From the NCBI GenBank assembly GCA_015489175.1, contig WGAI01000009.1, positions 1 through 53,038 of the forward strand: 53,038 nucleotides of DNA. Reading direction: 5' to 3'. This DNA comes from Caldifarciminota bacterium. GTDB taxonomy: Bacteria > Hydrothermota > Hydrothermia > B15-G9. How positions within the stretch are numbered: the stretch's first letter is position 1; each line of letters starts with the position of its first letter. The translations under genes and the position numbers were made by a program. This document shows, piece after piece, positions 43,153-51,884 of the stretch. The notes beneath the pieces are model-generated. The model made no database searches and was not told where the DNA came from. It was given only the letters and a program-made list of their open reading frames with translations.

Positions 43153-43671
43153 TCAGCGGTGGGGGACAGCTACGATGAAGAAAGAACTATCAATTGCAAA
43201 AGATTCCGTGATGTCATACCATGGAGTGAGCATGTCGTGGACCTCATCGGCTGAAAAGTAGTGTTCTGGCACACCGGTTTTAGCGCCTTTCTCCCAGTCA
43301 ACCACGATCAGCTTGCCAGCAGGCTTTAATTTTTTGACGGCCAATTTGAAAAATTTTTGGGGGTCGTCAAAATGGTGGAGCGAGTGAACAGTGTAAATCA
43401 CATCGAAATTGATCTTAATTCTGTCTATCTCTTCTGCCGCAAAAGGCCTGCATCGGTTGTGATAGACAGCAAACGGATCGATGCCGTATCCGTCGGCGGA
43501 TGTGCGGGCGATAAGCTCGTCTATCATCCAGCCGCTCCCGCACCCTACATCCAAAAATCGTGCATTTTCATCGTGGGGGATCCTTCTGGCAAGCTCTTCA
43601 ATGATCTTCTCATGTTTCATAGCGATTTTATTATGCCAAGACGGAGCACATGTTTCAACACCGACATCCAT
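43153..43671 (-). CDS. Class I SAM-dependent methyltransferase
   Basis: 172 aa. Motif I FLDVGCGSGWMIDELI near 39-54, acidic end YGIDPF, and motif IV region FDVIYTVHSLHHFDDP, as in methyltransf_11/25 families. C-terminal LIVVDWEKG. No target can be read. The start is uncertain: ATG 43620 (MKHEKIIEELA) fits the fold as well as 43671. A weak GC hairpin (43121-43139) follows. Confidence 0.78.
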   Translation of the reverse strand: MDVGVETCAPSWHNKIAMKHEKIIEELARRIPHDENARFLDVGCGSGWMIDELIARTSADGYGIDPFAVYHNRCRPFAAEEIDRIKINFDVIYTVHSLHHFDDPQKFFKLAVKKLKPAGKLIVVDWEKGAKTGVPEHYFSADEVHDMLTPWYDITESFAIDSSFFIVAVPHR

Positions 43672-43719
43672 GAAGGCGAAAACGGCTCGTCTTAGGCTTT
43701 CGAGCGATTTTCAGTCAAT

Positions 43720-43748
43720 TTGACCGAGAAAAAACCCAACATTATAAT
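43720..43748 (+). promoter_or_regulatory. Sigma70-type promoter of the PATAN-roadblock gene
   Basis: TTGACC (43720-43725), 17 bp, TATAAT (43743-43748). Start near 43755, short leader with TAGGTAGGTG before the ATG at 43770. Confidence 0.8.
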
Positions 43749-43769
43749 TCTCCAATAGGTAGGTGCGAA

Positions 43770-44489
43770 ATGCTTGATGGCATCAAACTTAAAGGCATAC
43801 CACTGAAAAATATGTTACAGGTTTTGGGTGATTCCAGAAATAGAGTATGGTTAAAGGTCATTTTGAAAGATAAAAGGGAGGGGAATATCTGGCTCGATAA
43901 AGGCAAGATATTGCATGCTGTTTTAAATGATCTATTTGGAGTTGAAGCATTGAGGGAGATGCTGAGTTCTGAATATTCAGAGGTCATTATTTTCAAGGAG
44001 TTTAGCGGCAGTGTTGTTAATAGCATCAATGAGCCGGTTGAAGATGTTCTTAAAGATATCGTTAAGGAGTTAGTCAGGAAAGAAAGGGAAGAACTGATTA
44101 AACAAGGAAGGGATAAAATGATCGAACAAATCCTTAAAAAGCTAAAGACGGATATACCTCATTGTCTTGGTGTGGGTGTTTTCCACACCACGGAGGGGCT
44201 CATGATCGGAGCCGTCACTGATATCCCCAATTATGACCACGATGTCGCCGGTGCCGCTTATTCAACGATGATGAGCTCAATAAAGAAAGCACTCTCCATC
44301 AGAGGAGAAGGCATTTATGTGAACATACGGGATGTGCTTGTGGAGACAGATGACAAATATCTGTATGTTCGCACGCTGGGCAACACGGATTACGCAATCG
44401 TTGTTGCAATGTCAAAAGAAGGGAATCTTGGGTATCTGCGAGCGATGTTGAAAAAAGTTGAACCTGATCTTGTGAAGGCGCTTGCTTGA
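43770..44489 (+). CDS. PATAN/DUF4388-roadblock/LC7-like protein
   Basis: 239 aa. N-terminal PATAN domain (about 5-85; IWLDKGKILHAVLNDLFGVEALREML), a highly charged helical linker (about 95-125), then an alpha/beta roadblock/LC7-type domain (about 127-235; GVGVFHTTEGLMIGAVTD, YAIVVAMSKEGNLGYLRAML). Such pairs regulate small GTPases or motility and polarity in other bacteria. The PATAN half shares pattern and key Gly/His residues with the REC-PATAN protein at 31920-33458. No GTPase adjacent. Role inferred. Confidence 0.72.
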   Translation: MLDGIKLKGIPLKNMLQVLGDSRNRVWLKVILKDKREGNIWLDKGKILHAVLNDLFGVEALREMLSSEYSEVIIFKEFSGSVVNSINEPVEDVLKDIVKELVRKEREELIKQGRDKMIEQILKKLKTDIPHCLGVGVFHTTEGLMIGAVTDIPNYDHDVAGAAYSTMMSSIKKALSIRGEGIYVNIRDVLVETDDKYLYVRTLGNTDYAIVVAMSKEGNLGYLRAMLKKVEPDLVKALA

Positions 44490-44512
44490 TCCCAATCTGA
44501 GCACGGTTTTCA

Positions 44513-46435
44513 TCAAAATCCGATTGAAATCATAACAAATCTTGTCAGAAGGGCAATTATCGTGGCAACCACAAGGTGCAAAACCAGCGATGTGGCTGCT
44601 AATTTACCGTTGAACTCTCTCCACATCACGGCTATAGTGGACACACATGGGACATAGAACACCACGAACATGGTGAATGTCATCATCTGAGCATAGGTCA
44701 AAGCGGCACCGAAGTCGGTGGTGCCAAGTGCTTGTGCCATCATGATCAGCGTCAGTTCCTTCCTGAGGATTCCGAATATCAGCGTGACGCCGAGCTTATC
44801 CGGCAGTCCGAGTAGCCCTTTTGTGAACGGAGCAAGCCACAGGTTTAGATGCTCCGTGATCCCGACCATGTCCATGAGACCGAGGAACAGGCTTGAGAAT
44901 ATCAGAACTGGCCATGCAAATGTTACAAATCCCTTTATCTGAACCCATGTCTTTTTGAGTGTTATGGAGAGGGATGGCATCTTGTATGACGGCACCTCCA
45001 TGACGAGCCCGGCCGATGGGGTTGGTGTCAACGAAGCCAGGATGCGGCCGAGTATCGCCACCACGAAGATGTTAATTATATAGATCAAAAGCGCCCATGC
45101 AGGCCCCATGAAGTAGCCCACGAGGGCGAGTATCACGGTGGTCCGAGCCGAGCATGGCACGAACGGCGCAAGAAGGGCGGTCAAAACCCGATCTCTTTCG
45201 GACGAGATGATACGAGTGGCTACGATTGACGGAACATTACAGCCGTAGCCCACGAGCAAAGGCACAACCGATTTGCCATGCAGCCCTATTTTGTGCATGA
45301 AAACATCCAAAAGGAATGCAGCTCTGGCCAGATAACCGAGGTCTTCCAGAAGAGACATAAGAAATATCAGCGGCACGAGGTATGGGAGAACTATGCCGAT
45401 GCCGCCGCCTATCCCGGATATGAGACCATCCACGAGAGGGAGCCATCGGGTTGACATGTGTGATGCAAGATATTCACGAAGTGAATCGAAGGGGGAAAGG
45501 ACAAGATCCTCAAGGTAACCCCCAATCGAGAAAGCCACATAAAACATGCCTAAAAATACGAGGGTAAGTATTAGGTAACCGAAAATCGGATGCATTACCG
45601 TGCGGTCGATGCGTTCCTCTGAGGATACCCCGCTTCCGTGTGTTATCGTTGCCACCTGCTCGAATATCCGCATTGCGGTGTGATGCCGCTCTTGATGGAT
45701 GGTTTCGTAGCAATCCCGATCAAACTCTTCCTCCAGGGCATTACATAGTTGTTTCGCTTTTTCGATAAGTTCTTGGTTCCCGATGAATTTTATAAATTCG
45801 GGGTGGCCCTCCATGAGTTTGATGGCGACGAGGCGCGGCGGTAGGTTTATGTTTTGTGCGCTGACCATTGCGGCCAGCTCTTTTATGGCGTTTTCAACCG
45901 GTTTGGAACAGCGCGGAGGGGTGGGCTTCCGCCAGTTTTTCAGGACTTCAAAGACCTTTTTCATTAGCGTGTAGATGCCCTTGCCGTGCACGGCGATCGT
46001 GGCAACAACCGGAACACCAAGTATTTTTTCGAGTTTGGCGATGTCGATTTTTATACCCTTCCTTTCGGCCTCATCAACCATGTTGAGGGCGATTACCATG
46101 GGCTTTTCCAATTCCATAAGCTGGAGAGTGAGTTCGAGACCGCGCGACAGGAGCGAGGCGTCTATCACATTGATTATAACATCGATGTTTTCGGACAGCA
46201 GGTATTTGAGCGTTTCCCGTTCCGCAAGGTCGGTTGTGGCAAGTGAATAGATGCCTGGCAGGTCAACGATGTCCACAACCCGTCCGTCCACCTTCACGCG
46301 AGAGCTGAGAAATTCGACTGTGGTGCCTGCAAAGTTGGATGTCTGAGCTTTGAATCCCGCTATTGCGTTGAAAAGTGTGCTTTTACCACAATTGGGCTGC
46401 CCGACAAGCGCTATTCGCGGAATGTGATCCATCAT
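44513..46435 (-). CDS. feoB: Ferrous iron transporter FeoB
   Basis: 640 aa from the ATG at 46435, whose ATGATG also holds the feoA stop. N-terminal G domain: G1 GQPNCGKST (about 12-20), G3 DLPGIYSLA, G4 NMVDE. A helical regulatory domain covers about 165-270. The membrane part begins near 285 and has the Gate motifs (GYGCNVPSIVATR, FVPCSARTTVILAL, two Cys). Imports Fe2+ under anoxia, coupled to GTP hydrolysis. An upstream in-frame extension to 46729 overlaps feoA in another frame and is rejected. Confidence 0.96.
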   Translation of the reverse strand: MMDHIPRIALVGQPNCGKSTLFNAIAGFKAQTSNFAGTTVEFLSSRVKVDGRVVDIVDLPGIYSLATTDLAERETLKYLLSENIDVIINVIDASLLSRGLELTLQLMELEKPMVIALNMVDEAERKGIKIDIAKLEKILGVPVVATIAVHGKGIYTLMKKVFEVLKNWRKPTPPRCSKPVENAIKELAAMVSAQNINLPPRLVAIKLMEGHPEFIKFIGNQELIEKAKQLCNALEEEFDRDCYETIHQERHHTAMRIFEQVATITHGSGVSSEERIDRTVMHPIFGYLILTLVFLGMFYVAFSIGGYLEDLVLSPFDSLREYLASHMSTRWLPLVDGLISGIGGGIGIVLPYLVPLIFLMSLLEDLGYLARAAFLLDVFMHKIGLHGKSVVPLLVGYGCNVPSIVATRIISSERDRVLTALLAPFVPCSARTTVILALVGYFMGPAWALLIYIINIFVVAILGRILASLTPTPSAGLVMEVPSYKMPSLSITLKKTWVQIKGFVTFAWPVLIFSSLFLGLMDMVGITEHLNLWLAPFTKGLLGLPDKLGVTLIFGILRKELTLIMMAQALGTTDFGAALTYAQMMTFTMFVVFYVPCVSTIAVMWREFNGKLAATSLVLHLVVATIIALLTRFVMISIGF

Positions 46436-46671
46436 GGCAGAGCCTCCACCATAATCTTTGCAGCTATACCGCGGTTTATGGCAACCTTCACGCCTGTCGT
46501 TTCGTCGTGTATGTAAAGAGGACCTCCCCAGGGCGATGCCATAACCACCCTTACCACATCGCCGGGCTGAACACCGAGAGAGTAAAGCTTTGTGTGGACA
46601 CCACGCCCACCGCGAATAGCTACAATTTTCCCTCTTTGATTGGGTTTTAATGTGAGCAATGAAGTCATCAT
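46432..46671 (-). CDS. feoA: Ferrous iron transport protein FeoA
   Basis: 79 aa SH3-like beta-barrel. GKIVAIRGGRG, LYSLGVQPGDVVRVVM and GGPLYIHDETTGVKVAINRGIAAKIMV match the family. Cytosolic partner of FeoB, overlapping it by 4 bp. Promoter TTGACA-18-TAGACT upstream; leader only about 3 nt, so probably leaderless. Confidence 0.9.
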   Translation of the reverse strand: MMTSLLTLKPNQRGKIVAIRGGRGVHTKLYSLGVQPGDVVRVVMASPWGGPLYIHDETTGVKVAINRGIAAKIMVEALP

Positions 46672-46680
46672 AGGTGGTTA

Positions 46681-46710
46681 AGTCTAATGGGGCTAAAATA
46701 TTTCTGTCAA
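46681..46710 (-). promoter_or_regulatory. Promoter of feoAB
   Basis: TTGACA (46710-46705), 18-bp spacer, TAGACT (46686-46681) on the minus strand. The feoA ATG follows 9 nt after the -10, without a Shine-Dalgarno. No clear Fur box is seen. Confidence 0.6.
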
Positions 46711-46751
46711 GTTTGAGAAACAATCGCATTAACGGGATGGAAACACTGATT

Positions 46752-46780
46752 TTACAGCAATATAGGCTTGTGTTATACCA
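46752..46780 (+). promoter_or_regulatory. Candidate promoter of the cupin-DUF4416 pair
   Basis: TTTACA (46752-46757), 17 bp, TATACC (46775-46780). An alternative TTGACA at 46799-46804 has a poorer -10. Ribosome binding site AGGAGG precedes the ATG at 46852. Confidence 0.35.
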
Positions 46781-46851
46781 TGATTACCCTGTCGCGCCTT
46801 GACACTCCGTGAAATTAGCTAAAACATTCGATGGCAATCAGGAGGATTAAA

Positions 46852-47193
46852 ATGACAAGATACGGTAAATCCACGGAGTTGCCGGAAGAGAAGGTTGAGA
46901 TGGAAGGCGCAAAGGACGCCACAATTCAATGGCTCATAGCAAAAGAGCATGGTGCCCCTAATTTTGCGATGCGCAGGTTCAGGGTAAAACCCGGAGGATA
47001 TACACCTTACCATACCCATGATTACGAACATGAGGTTTATGTGCTTGATGGCAAGGGCGTTGCGATTATTGAAGGTGAAGAGTATCCGCTCGAAAAGGAT
47101 TCGTTCATCCTCGTTCCGCCCAATCTGAAACACCAGTTCAGGAACACAGGAGATACTGACCTTATCTTCCTTTGCGTTATTCCGATAAAGTGA
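46852..47193 (+). CDS. Cupin-domain protein
   Basis: 113 aa from ATG 46852 (AGGAGG upstream). Single cupin: motif 1 GGYTPYHTHDYEHEVYVLDGKG (metal ligands His, His, Glu/His), and motif 2 ILVPPNLKHQFRNTG (His). Metal-binding beta-barrel, possibly an oxygen- or sugar-related enzyme or sensor; function unassigned. One base separates it from the DUF4416 gene, so the two are likely cotranscribed. Confidence 0.85.
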   Translation: MTRYGKSTELPEEKVEMEGAKDATIQWLIAKEHGAPNFAMRRFRVKPGGYTPYHTHDYEHEVYVLDGKGVAIIEGEEYPLEKDSFILVPPNLKHQFRNTGDTDLIFLCVIPIK

Positions 47194-47194
47194 G

Positions 47195-47746
47195 ATGGGC
47201 AAGGTAAAAGAGATCCTGCCTGCCAAACTTATAGTTGGAATCATTGCGAGAGGCGACGCTCTCGACATGGCATTGAACGAGATCGAGAGGGCGTTCGGCA
47301 GTGTGGATGCCAGAAGCGAAATCGTGCTGTTCGACTGGACAGATTATTATCGCGATGAGATGGGCGACGGGCTGTTGCGACAATGGGTCTCTGTGGAAGG
47401 CGTTGTCGAGCAAGATAGATTGCCAGATATCAAGTTGTTGACCAACGAAATAGAGCTCAAACATGCGATCGATGGCAAGAGGGTTTTCAATCTCGATCCG
47501 GGGTTTATCCTCCATTCAAAACTCATACTCGCCACCACAAAGGACTACTCGCACCGCATTTACATTGGTAAAGGCATATTTGCCGAAGTGACCCTGATTT
47601 ACAAGAAGAAAACCGGATATGAACCCCTGCCCTGGACATACCCGGATTACAGGAGCGAAATTGCACGCGGATTTTTCCGGAAAGTCAGGGAAATCTACAT
47701 GGAAGAGTTGAAGGATTACCTCGCCAGAAAGGCCAATCTGATTTGA
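47195..47746 (+). CDS. DUF4416 family protein
   Basis: 183 aa. Pattern ILPAKLIVGIIARGDAL, FDWTDYYRDEMGDGLLRQWV, PGFILHSKLILATTKDYSHRIYIGKGIFAEVTLIY and CxxC-free C-terminus (PLPWTYPDYRSEIARGFF), matching the DUF4416 family of Aquificae, Thermodesulfobacteria and FCB genomes. No known reaction. No signal or membrane segment. The 3' end is 7 bp from the convergent nth stop, with no terminator. Confidence 0.8.
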   Translation: MGKVKEILPAKLIVGIIARGDALDMALNEIERAFGSVDARSEIVLFDWTDYYRDEMGDGLLRQWVSVEGVVEQDRLPDIKLLTNEIELKHAIDGKRVFNLDPGFILHSKLILATTKDYSHRIYIGKGIFAEVTLIYKKKTGYEPLPWTYPDYRSEIARGFFRKVREIYMEELKDYLARKANLI

Positions 47747-47753
47747 TTTCGGC

Positions 47754-48410
47754 TTAATTTTGCGTTTTTCTGTAATCACATATCGCTTCAATCGGGCATG
47801 TTTCGCACTTTGGTTTTCTTGCGTGGCAGATCTCGCGCCCAAGTCGGATTATGTTGAGATGGAGCACATCGGCGATTTTGGGTGGTATTAGCTCGTCCAC
47901 GATCGCATGAGCCTTTTCTCTGCTGGCGTTTGGAGGTATCACACCCGTCCTTTTCAGCACCCGGTAGATGTGCGTGTCAATCGGGAAGCTGTCATGTTGA
48001 CAGCCGAAAAGCAAGGTTACCCTCGCTGTCTTGATACCGACACCTTTTATCGATGTGAGCTTTTTTTCGGCCTCTGGATCTCCGCATAGGTCGGTCAGGT
48101 CAAATTTGCCGAATTTTTCCTTCACCCACTTCAGAGTTCTTTTGATGGTTGCTGCTTTCTGTTTCGCCAGCCCTCCAACTTTGATGGCCTCTTCGATCTC
48201 GGCAATATCCGCTTTCATGATTTTTTCAAAACTTCCGCCGAATTTCTCCATAAGCGCATGGTAGGCGCGGTCGCGGTTGAGGTCGCTGGTGTTCTGCGAC
48301 AGGATGGTTTTTATCAGGATTGACAACGGATCCTTATCCCCGATTTGTGGTTTGCCGTATTTTTCGAGAAGCAGCTTGTGTATTTTTGCGAGTTTTTCCG
48401 ATGGCGTCAT
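47754..48410 (-). CDS. nth: Endonuclease III (Nth)
   Basis: 218 aa. HhH-GPD DNA glycosylase/AP lyase for oxidised pyrimidines. Helix-hairpin-helix with catalytic Lys (LTSIKGVGIKTA), catalytic Asp in FPIDTHIYRV, and the C-terminal [4Fe-4S] motif C-x6-C-x2-C-x5-C (ICHARKPKCETCPIEAIC). The start overlaps the buk stop by ATGA. Normal length. Confidence 0.94.
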   Translation of the reverse strand: MTPSEKLAKIHKLLLEKYGKPQIGDKDPLSILIKTILSQNTSDLNRDRAYHALMEKFGGSFEKIMKADIAEIEEAIKVGGLAKQKAATIKRTLKWVKEKFGKFDLTDLCGDPEAEKKLTSIKGVGIKTARVTLLFGCQHDSFPIDTHIYRVLKRTGVIPPNASREKAHAIVDELIPPKIADVLHLNIIRLGREICHARKPKCETCPIEAICDYRKTQN

Positions 48411-49486
48411 GATTTGGGATATTTTTTAGGTCGTTCCTGTCCTGAAAGTGCCCTGAGTGCGCCGTAAGCGAGTGCCTCCATCTCGAATTCGCCGGGATAA
48501 AACTTCACTCTCGCAATCCATTCGATGTAAGGGAGCAGCTCCTGACACAACCGTTCGGATCTCGCCATGCCGCCCGTCACGACGATGAGGTCAACATTAC
48601 CAAGTAAAGCGGCCGCATACGCCCCGATCTCCTTGCCGATCTGGTAAATCATCGCACTGTAAATGAGTTCGGCCTCAGGATCGCCCTCTTTAAATGCGCG
48701 TTTCTCAACCTCGCGAATGTCGTCCGTGCCGAGGTATGCGACGAGCCCGGCGTTGCGGGTCACCTTCTTGAGCAGCTCTTTCTCCGTGTATTTGCCCGAA
48801 AACGCCAGTTTTATCAAGCCGGTTGTGGGCAGCGAGCCAGCCCTTTGAGGTGAGAACGGGCCGCCGTCGTTGGCGTTGTTCACATCGATTATCCTGCCTT
48901 TTTGATGGGCGGATATGGAAATGCCGGTGCCAAGATGGGCCACGACCAGATTTATGTCCTCGTATCGAACTCCGAGCTCCTCAGCGGCTTTTCGCGCCAC
49001 ATATCGGCTGTTGAGCGTGTGGAGCAGGCTCCTCCTCGGCAGCTCAGGCAGCCCTGACGGACGGGCAAGATCGTGGAACTCGTCAACCGACACCGGATCC
49101 ACGAAATAAGCCGGTATGCCCAGCGGCTCAGCTATCTCGTAGGCGATAAGTGCGCCGAGATTGGATGGATGATCCGCCTGCACATTGCCGTTCATTATGT
49201 CATCGATCACATCTTTGTCCACCGTGTAAACTCCACCCTCAAGGGGTTTGAACGCCCCGCCACGCCCTACAACAGCATCCAGTTCGTTCGGATCAACGCC
49301 AATTTCCTTCAAAAAATTCATCACCGCTGCCCTGCGCAGCGGCAACTGGTCTATCGTTGTGTCGTATTTGTTGAGCTCATCGGGCGAGTGGCGAAGCTCC
49401 TTTTTGGCTATAAGCTTTTCGTCCTCAAAAAGCGCGACTTTCGTTGATCCTGCACCAGGATTTATGACAAGGATTTTGTAACCCAT
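48407..49486 (-). CDS. buk: Butyrate kinase
   Basis: 359 aa ASKHA-fold acyl kinase. N-terminal VINPGAGSTKVALFEDEK, AVVGRGGAFKPLEGGVYTV, VAHLGTGISISAHQKGRIIDVNN and DLIVVTGGMARSERL. Converts acyl phosphate and ADP to butyrate (or branched acid) and ATP. Phosphotransbutyrylase (ptb) is not in the window. Leads nth in a coupled pair. AGGAGG (AAAGGAGG) before the ATG. Confidence 0.93.
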   Translation of the reverse strand: MGYKILVINPGAGSTKVALFEDEKLIAKKELRHSPDELNKYDTTIDQLPLRRAAVMNFLKEIGVDPNELDAVVGRGGAFKPLEGGVYTVDKDVIDDIMNGNVQADHPSNLGALIAYEIAEPLGIPAYFVDPVSVDEFHDLARPSGLPELPRRSLLHTLNSRYVARKAAEELGVRYEDINLVVAHLGTGISISAHQKGRIIDVNNANDGGPFSPQRAGSLPTTGLIKLAFSGKYTEKELLKKVTRNAGLVAYLGTDDIREVEKRAFKEGDPEAELIYSAMIYQIGKEIGAYAAALLGNVDLIVVTGGMARSERLCQELLPYIEWIARVKFYPGEFEMEALAYGALRALSGQERPKKYPKS

Positions 49487-49507
49487 AAAAACCTCCTTTA
49501 CATGGGG

Positions 49508-50293
49508 TTAATCAAGGTTTTTCACGGCATCTACGAGTTTTTTAACCCGCTCCTCATCGACGGGATTGGTTACAATTCCGTCCTTTTTGAAGTATGTGCC
49601 GACTATGAACCCATTGGCACAGCTAAGCAATTGGATGTTTTCGGGTGTTACACCGCTTCCGATGATGATGGGCGCTTCAGGCAAGGCTTCCCTGAGTGTT
49701 TTTAGATCCTCTGGACTTGTTGGAGCGCCAGTTGCCGCGCCGGTCAGTATCAGGGCGTCGGCGCCACCCCTCCCATAGGTATCCTTAGCTGCCTGAACGA
49801 GATCGTAGCCGTATCCGAGCGGGTAGGCGTGCTTGACTGCGACATCTGCGAAGATGGCGATCCTGTCGTCGAACCCTATCTCGCGGCGGTAACGCAGCAC
49901 CTCATAAGCGTTGCCCTGAACAATCCCCTGGTCAGTGACCATAGCCCCCGTAAGGACATTGATGCGGACGAAGCGTGCGTTTGCAGCAGCGGCAACGGCT
50001 ATCGCAGAAACGCCGTCGTTCCGCAGCACATTTATGCCGACGGGGAGCCCGAACTCATTCGAAATGCGGCGCGCTATCACCGCCATGAACGCCACGACAT
50101 GAGGCCTGACATGTCCGCCTGTGAAAGGCGCATCTCCCAGATTTTCAACGATGATGCCGTCCACACCGCCGTTTTTCAGCGCAGATGCGTCCTCAAGCGC
50201 ACGGTCGAAGATGGCTTTGACATCGCCGTCGAACGACGGGCTTCCGGGCAGTGGCAGCAGGTGCGCCACACCGATAACGAATTTGTGAGACAT
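49508..50293 (-). CDS. BtpA/SgcQ-family TIM-barrel protein
   Basis: 261 aa from ATG 50293 (MSHKFVIGVAHLLPLPGSP); the longer frame to 50380 overlaps the HAD gene. BtpA pattern: GVDGIIVENLGDAPF near 45-60, VGINVLRNDG, FVRINVLTGAMVTDQG, YGRGGADALILTGAATG and IIIGSGVTPENI, the phosphate-binding end of the barrel. BtpA aids photosystem I assembly in cyanobacteria, but bacterial homologues are sugar- or thiamine-like enzymes of unknown role. 21 bp before buk. Confidence 0.85.
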   Translation of the reverse strand: MSHKFVIGVAHLLPLPGSPSFDGDVKAIFDRALEDASALKNGGVDGIIVENLGDAPFTGGHVRPHVVAFMAVIARRISNEFGLPVGINVLRNDGVSAIAVAAAANARFVRINVLTGAMVTDQGIVQGNAYEVLRYRREIGFDDRIAIFADVAVKHAYPLGYGYDLVQAAKDTYGRGGADALILTGAATGAPTSPEDLKTLREALPEAPIIIGSGVTPENIQLLSCANGFIVGTYFKKDGIVTNPVDEERVKKLVDAVKNLD

Positions 50294-50297
50294 GAAA

Positions 50298-51029
50298 TCA
50301 GGCTTTCTCGATAAATTCGATGGCATCTTTGAGCTCCTTCGCCTGAAAATCAGGCTTATATTTCGGTTCAGGGCTATCATCTGGGTAGTGCACTAAAACG
50401 GCTTTCAGCCCCGCGCTGTGCGCTCCATGAACATCGTGCAGCGGAGAGTCACCGATCATGACCCCTCTGGATGCGTCCCTTCCAAGTTCTTCAAGCATTT
50501 TCTGGAATATTATAGGGTGAGGTTTACGCAAACCGAAGCCAGCCGAGCTGTAAACGAGGTCGAAATAATCAGCAAGGCCATATCTTTCAACCAGTTGGAC
50601 GACAACACTGTGCGAAGTAGCATTCGAGATTAGCCCCAGTGTGTAGTCTTCCTTTTTGAGGTATGAGAGTGTTTCGTGAGTGTCTTCATACGGGCTGTAA
50701 CCTGCCACCTCAGGCTCAAAAAAGATATCGATGGCCTTTTGAATGATGTCCTCCTGCGGATCTGAGATGCCGAGTTCGTTCAAAACGAGCTTCAATGTCT
50801 GTTCTGCGGTGATCTCCTTCATGGTTTTTTCGGCCTGCTCGAACCCTTTTAGCCTAAATTCAACCCACTTCTGGTAGAGATCATCTAAATCGACATCGAT
50901 GCCCTGAGATGACAGGAAGGCGTGCATCAGGCGCACGCCTTCTCTATTGGCTTCAACGAAATCTCCCGTGAAGTGAAGCAGGGTGTTTCCAAGATCGAAG
51001 ATGATTATGTCAAACTTTTTCTGGTTCAT
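50298..51029 (-). CDS. HAD superfamily hydrolase (YjjG-like)
   Basis: 243 aa. Motif I FDLGNTL near 10-16 (nucleophile Asp11, with Asn rather than the second Asp), helical cap domain (about 20-110), motif II LISNATSH, and GDSPLHDVHGAHSAGLKAVL as motifs III/IV. The nucleophile motif matches the YjjG-type DLGNTL pattern. Phosphatase, substrate unknown. Its stop is 4 bp from the BtpA-like start and its start overlaps the secreted unknown by ATGA. Confidence 0.85.
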   Translation of the reverse strand: MNQKKFDIIIFDLGNTLLHFTGDFVEANREGVRLMHAFLSSQGIDVDLDDLYQKWVEFRLKGFEQAEKTMKEITAEQTLKLVLNELGISDPQEDIIQKAIDIFFEPEVAGYSPYEDTHETLSYLKKEDYTLGLISNATSHSVVVQLVERYGLADYFDLVYSSAGFGLRKPHPIIFQKMLEELGRDASRGVMIGDSPLHDVHGAHSAGLKAVLVHYPDDSPEPKYKPDFQAKELKDAIEFIEKA

Positions 51030-51865
51030 GGTAGTGGTGGAATCACACGAACGCCTCTGCCTTCCTTCTCCGGCGTGTTGTTATAGACCTCAATTACATG
51101 GTAGATGACCGTTATGAACATGGGGAATTCGCCGTGGAAGTAGCTGTGTATCAGGTTCCCATACTTCACGACCTTCTTTTCGTAATCCGTGAGGTTCGGG
51201 TCGTTCCAGTGGAGCAGTTGAGCGATTGCCTTCACTTCATAGCTCGGATAATCGAGGTAAACGATGGCTACTGCAGGGTTTACCATTTCATTGAGAAATG
51301 TGCCGGTCTCAAATTCCGGCTTTGTGTAAAGCTCGAGCGAGAGGATTTTCGTCCTGTCGAACCATCGGTCAGGCTCTTCGTAGAGGGATTGCAGGACACG
51401 AAGTTTTTGAATCACAGGCGAGTCTTTCGTGGATTCGAGCAGTTGGATGAGCGTGTCGATGGTCTCGGGTTTCGGCATAAACCCTGTTCCTTTCACTGCA
51501 TTGTTGATGCGGAACTGGCTATCCATCCTTCTTATGCCGCATGAAGCTACCATTGCGTTGTGAGGGCCTGCAAGGCCGGGCATTTTGCCCTTTTCCATGT
51601 CCTTCAAGTAGTTGAGCCTGCTTTCAGAACTCCATTTGAAAAATCCGTCTGGCAGAGCTCTGACATGGAAATCCTGCCACTCGCCATCAACTCTGGCTCT
51701 GATGATCGAATCTGTAAACAGTTTTGACGCATCAACGGTTTCCTGATGAAAATACGGCCCGTTTGGCCCTTCCTTCCAGACATTCAGACCACGAGCGTGT
51801 TCGAGATTGCCGCCTGATGCGGCTGACAGTGCCGCCACCATTATCATCACTCCCTTTTTAAGCAT
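51026..51865 (-). CDS. Secreted hypothetical protein
   Basis: 279 aa from the ATG at 51865, which has GGGAGG six bases upstream; another ATG at 51871 directly abuts the Shine-Dalgarno. N-terminal signal peptide MLKKGVMIMVAALSAASGG. The rest is rich in Trp, Asp and Tyr (DGEWQDFHVRALPDGFF, FITVIYHVIEVYNNTPE) without a recognisable catalytic motif or repeat. I do not recognise the family. It sits next to a T9SS cargo gene and may work with the HAD or BtpA proteins, by position only. Confidence 0.65.
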   Translation of the reverse strand: MLKKGVMIMVAALSAASGGNLEHARGLNVWKEGPNGPYFHQETVDASKLFTDSIIRARVDGEWQDFHVRALPDGFFKWSSESRLNYLKDMEKGKMPGLAGPHNAMVASCGIRRMDSQFRINNAVKGTGFMPKPETIDTLIQLLESTKDSPVIQKLRVLQSLYEEPDRWFDRTKILSLELYTKPEFETGTFLNEMVNPAVAIVYLDYPSYEVKAIAQLLHWNDPNLTDYEKKVVKYGNLIHSYFHGEFPMFITVIYHVIEVYNNTPEKEGRGVRVIPPLP

Positions 51866-51884
51866 GGTCATCCTCCCTGAAATG

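Noticed and set aside
44513-46729. Long FeoB with 98 extra N-terminal residues
   Set aside because: The extension runs in another frame through feoA and is Cys/Arg-rich and unlike FeoB; the ATG at 46435 overlaps the feoA stop and matches the family.
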